Shown: positions 16,007 to 18,737 of the stretch, piece after piece
Layout of the letters: each line of letters starts with the position of its first letter
Numbering within the stretch: the stretch's first letter is position 1
Program-made: the position numbers and the translations under genes
The notes under the pieces: generated by a model
Database searches by the model: none
The model's input: the letters and a program-made list of their open reading frames with translations, nothing else
Told to the model about the DNA's origin: nothing
NCBI GenBank assembly: GCA_902500695.1
Contig: CABVRQ010000052.1
Span: forward strand, 9,149 to 27,885
Direction of reading: 5' to 3'
DNA: 18,737 bases
From: an uncultured Nitrospira sp.
Lineage (GTDB): Bacteria; Nitrospirota; Nitrospiria; Nitrospirales; UBA8639

Positions 16007-16022
16007 GGAGGCCGGGGCCTCC
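16007..16022 (+). terminator. GC-rich hairpin after the secreted-protein gene
   Basis: GGAGGCC and GGCCTCC form a perfect 7-bp stem 17 bp after the stop codon. A C-run and AAAT follow, not a T-tract, so intrinsic termination is only possible. Position just after a gene is the main support. Confidence 0.35.
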
Positions 16023-16188
16023 CCCCAAATAACCCGTGGGCTGTGAGGTCGCGATGTGACATGACGTGGAGGGATGGTGGTCAAAGGATCAATGTCAGTC
16101 CGTACAGTAGGCTCATTTCACACAATCTGATGCACTGGATTGAATGCCGGATCAGGTTGCTGGATTCACTAAGTAGATTATTGTGACC

Positions 16189-16329
16189 ATGAAAAATAGA
16201 CGGACACCTGGCCAGCTCCTGAACGTTTTTAATATGCCCTGGTATTTCCTCCATGCATTGAAGGATGACGACTCGCCGGCGATTGCGAGGTACGTGAAAA
16301 TTCCTTTTCGATCTCCTTTCTACGACTGA
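16189..16329 (+). CDS. Possible 46-residue small protein
   Basis: An ATG at 16189 opens 46 codons ending in TGA. The product begins MKNRRTPGQLLNVFNMPWYF and ends IPFRSPFYD, with an aromatic stretch (MPWYFLHAL) and an acidic DDDS. It reads more like protein than random sequence, but there is no good Shine-Dalgarno sequence and no family I recognise. It could be a small gene, a remnant of a larger one, or chance. Confidence 0.3.
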   Translation: MKNRRTPGQLLNVFNMPWYFLHALKDDDSPAIARYVKIPFRSPFYD

Positions 16330-16568
16330 CTTTTTCCTCGTCCCGTTTCATGGACCAGAGAACGCCGCTGAACTGCCTGCTGAAGCTCCGGCGCAGGCAC
16401 TGCGGCATTTTTCAACACTCCCGGATACTCTCCTCTGTCCTTACTTGTCCTCTTTGCTTCACTGGGGTAAGCTTCCCCCGTTTTCTTGACAAGGCCTTGC
16501 CATCTCAATAACCAGGCGAGTAGCGAATCATTGGTATTTGGATTGACCGATCAGCATCTCAACCGATC
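16330..16568. other. Non-coding stretch with hairpins before the radical SAM gene
   Basis: I find no supportable gene here. Imperfect hairpin arms GCCGC and TGCCTGC pair with GCAGGCA and GCGGC (16364-16406), followed by ATTTTTC, which looks like a plus-strand terminator or the end of a repeat element. GGGGTAAG/CTTCCCCC (16464-16479) and the palindrome CAAGGCCTTG (16490-16499) follow. ACCGATCA occurs twice, 16 bp apart (16546 and 16562), next to the radical SAM start. A minus-strand frame of 62 codons crosses the hairpins and is not convincing. Confidence 0.4.
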
Positions 16569-18737
16569 ATGTCTGAATTATCTATCCTCCTGATTATCCC
16601 TCCTCTGACCCAACTCAATACGCCCTATCCGTCCACGGCCTATTTGACGGGGTTTTTGCGGTCACAAGGGTATCGCACGCATCAGGCTGATGTCGGCATT
16701 GAGATGGTGTTGGCCCTGTTCTCCCGTGGGGGTTTGAGCCGGGTTTTTACCGAACTCCGGAAGACCCCACTTGACGAATTGCCTGGTGAAGCGCGGCAAA
16801 TGCTGAGCCTGGAGCGGGCGTATGTCGAGACAATTAACCCGGTGATTAGCTTTTTGCAGGGTCGAAATCCCACCTTGGCTTCGCGCATCTGTCAGGGCAC
16901 GTTCCTTCCGCAAGGTCCACGCTTTGCCTCGAAGGATTCAGAAGACCAGGACGGGATACATCGTTCACACAATCAAGCCGACCAGGCCAAACATCTGGCA
17001 ACCTTGTATCTCGAAGACCTTGCCGACCTGGTTCAGGCGACCATTGCGCCACACTTTGCGTTGAGTCGCTATGCCGAATCCATTGCCATGCAGGCGAATT
17101 CCTATGATCGTCTTGAAGAAGCCCTGGCCCAACCCATGAGTCTCACGGATGAGTGGATGGTCGAAGCGCTCTGGCAGCATGTGGACCGGCATCAACCCGC
17201 TATCGTCGGATTGTCGGTGCCGTTTCCCGGCAATCTGTATGGCGCACTTCGGATGGGCCAACAATTACGGCGCAGAAGACCGGAAATCAAGGTGGTGCTG
17301 GGGGGAGGGTATCCCAATACGGAGTTGCGCCGGCTGCAGGAACCCCGACTGTTTGAATGCGTTGATTTCGTGACGCTTGACGATGGAGAGCGGCCCTTCC
17401 TCTGTCTGTTGGAATACCTGGAGGGGAAACGGAGAGAGTCCGATCTGTGCCGGACGTTTCTTCGTTCAGGGAAGAATGTCGTCTGGCAGAACGGAGCCAG
17501 CGAGCCGGACGTTTCGCAGGTTGATGTGGGAACCCCGACCTACGACGGATTACATCTCAATCAGTATATTTCCGTGCTGGATACCTTGAATCCCATGCAT
17601 CGGCTCTGGTCCGATGGACATTGGAATAAATTGACGGTGGCGCATGGGTGTTATTGGAAGCAATGTACGTTCTGTGATGTGGGACTGGATTACATCGGCC
17701 GGTACGAAGTCTCACCGGGCGAATTGTTGGTGGATCGTATCGAAGCCCTGATCGCTGAAACGGGAAGCCGCGGGTTTCACTTCGTGGATGAGGCCGCTCC
17801 ACCAGCGGGATTAAAAAACCTGGCGCTGTCTCTGCTTGAACGGGAAGTCACCATTTCCTGGTGGGGAAATGTCCGGTTTGAACCGGCGTTTACGCCGGAC
17901 CTCTGCCGTCTGCTGGCCGCCTCCGGTTGCATCGCCTTGAGCGCCGGCTTGGAAGCGGCGTGCGATCGTCTGCTGGCCTTGGTCAAAAAAGGGATCACTG
18001 TTGACCAAACGGTTCGGGTGGTGCAGGCCTGCCGGAACGCGGAGATTCTGGTACATGCCTATCTCATGTATGGAATTCCCAGTGAGACGATCGGTGAAAC
18101 CATTGAAAGCCTCGAACGTGTGCGCCAATTATTTGCGCATGACCTCATTCAATCAGCCTTCTGGCATCGCTTTACGACGACTGCTCACAGTCCCATCGGC
18201 TTACATCCCCAAGCCTATGGTATTCAACTTATCGGACCCGAGTTCGGAGGGTTTGCGGAAAATGATCTGGTTCATGTGGATGCTCTGGCGTCTATGCCGG
18301 AATGGATTGGAGAGGGCCTGCGTGCGGCGCTGTGGCATTACAAAGAAGGGATGGAATTGACCCGGGATGTCAGGGAATGGTTTCCGGAGCCGGTCCCGAA
18401 ACCAAAGGTCAAACGTACCTGGGTCAAACAGATTTTAGAGTTGGAAGAGCGAGAAGACCATTCCAGGTTAGAGCGAAAATTCGTCTGGATCGGTGGGCAG
18501 CCGGATGTCGATCGAGGTAATGGCGAGCAATACAGAATCATGTTGCCGAACCGAACCACAGATGAAGAAGTGAGGTTGAAGCGCGGCCAGGGGGAATGGT
18601 TACTCAATCTGATCGAACGCGCCGTCCCGGTTCATCAATCGGGGGGACATCGATATCCTATTTATAAGGAAGTTCGAGCAGGCTTCCCGTTTGGCGGACC
18701 AAAGGGGTTTGATAAGTGGTGGCAGTCAGCCTCAGCC
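16569..18737 (+). CDS. B12-binding-type radical SAM protein, C-terminus cut off
   Basis: The reading frame is open for 723 codons to the window edge. The N-terminus (SILLIIPPLTQLNTPYPSTAYLTGFL) and residues about 210-265 (IVGLSVPFPGNLYGAL, VVLGGGYPN) form a Rossmann-like cobalamin-binding-type domain. I see no DXHXXG motif, so base-off B12 binding is not supported. The radical SAM core follows with cysteines C361, C366 and C369 (GCYWKQCTFCD), a CX4CX2C spacing and not the common CX3CX2C. Further core blocks are FHFVDEAAPP, WWGNVRFEP and LSAGLEAACD. Such enzymes use a 4Fe-4S cluster and SAM to start radical chemistry, often methylation or complex rearrangement; the substrate is unknown. The ATG at 16569 lacks a clear Shine-Dalgarno sequence but gives a natural N-terminus. 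Confidence 0.87.
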   Translation, partial: MSELSILLIIPPLTQLNTPYPSTAYLTGFLRSQGYRTHQADVGIEMVLALFSRGGLSRVFTELRKTPLDELPGEARQMLSLERAYVETINPVISFLQGRNPTLASRICQGTFLPQGPRFASKDSEDQDGIHRSHNQADQAKHLATLYLEDLADLVQATIAPHFALSRYAESIAMQANSYDRLEEALAQPMSLTDEWMVEALWQHVDRHQPAIVGLSVPFPGNLYGALRMGQQLRRRRPEIKVVLGGGYPNTELRRLQEPRLFECVDFVTLDDGERPFLCLLEYLEGKRRESDLCRTFLRSGKNVVWQNGASEPDVSQVDVGTPTYDGLHLNQYISVLDTLNPMHRLWSDGHWNKLTVAHGCYWKQCTFCDVGLDYIGRYEVSPGELLVDRIEALIAETGSRGFHFVDEAAPPAGLKNLALSLLEREVTISWWGNVRFEPAFTPDLCRLLAASGCIALSAGLEAACDRLLALVKKGITVDQTVRVVQACRNAEILVHAYLMYGIPSETIGETIESLERVRQLFAHDLIQSAFWHRFTTTAHSPIGLHPQAYGIQLIGPEFGGFAENDLVHVDALASMPEWIGEGLRAALWHYKEGMELTRDVREWFPEPVPKPKVKRTWVKQILELEEREDHSRLERKFVWIGGQPDVDRGNGEQYRIMLPNRTTDEEVRLKRGQGEWLLNLIERAVPVHQSGGHRYPIYKEVRAGFPFGGPKGFDKWWQSASA

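Noticed and set aside
16320..16508. A 62-codon minus-strand frame in the stretch before the radical SAM gene.
   Set aside because: It spans the two-part hairpin and a near-palindrome, has no ribosome binding site and no protein-like pattern.
1..18737. CRISPR array, tRNA, rRNA, insertion sequence or prophage.
   Set aside because: No regularly spaced repeats, cloverleaf, rRNA-like stretch, transposase or phage gene was seen when reading both strands.

Overview
The window looks like chromosomal DNA of a Gram-negative bacterium of moderate GC content. It carries an outer-membrane porin, periplasmic binding proteins with signal peptides, and a periplasmic-type small protein. The gene mix (ArsR-led pst operon, duplicated ATP-grasp/alpha-E genes, B12-type radical SAM protein) would suit an environmental lineage such as Nitrospirota, but that placement is only an impression. 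I see no rRNA, tRNA, CRISPR array, insertion sequence or phage gene.

Region 1 (1-5624) is for phosphate acquisition. On the minus strand an ArsR-type regulator leads a compact operon: regulator, PstS, PstC, PstA, PstB. A phosphate-selective (OprP/OprO-like) porin follows after 173 bp and is cut by the left edge. A second, different PstS is transcribed divergently on the plus strand. No phoU, phoB or phoR is visible. The porin and the second pstS each have a tandem 11-bp direct repeat upstream with the same core, which looks like a local version of a Pho box.

Region 2 (5935-15558) is a nearly complete set of the predicted peptide-ligase/peptide-tagging system known from comparative genomics: circularly permuted ATP-grasp, alpha-E helical domain, transglutaminase-like peptidases and a glutamine-synthetase-like DUF2126 ligase. 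It forms two divergent units. The minus unit encodes a transglutaminase-DUF2126 fusion, an ATP-grasp-alpha-E fusion, and a lone transglutaminase-like protein whose GTG start overlaps the previous stop. The plus unit encodes a separate ATP-grasp and a separate alpha-E protein 3 bp apart. ATP-grasp, alpha-E and transglutaminase domains are thus each present twice, and the two ATP-grasp copies differ in their predicted nucleotide-binding loop. The NTN-hydrolase (Anbu) partner often linked to this system is not in the window.

Region 3 (15652-18737) holds a small secreted His-containing protein, a 578-bp stretch with hairpins and one possible 46-residue ORF, and a B12-binding-type radical SAM protein that runs off the right edge. 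Its cysteine cluster reads CX4CX2C instead of the usual CX3CX2C.
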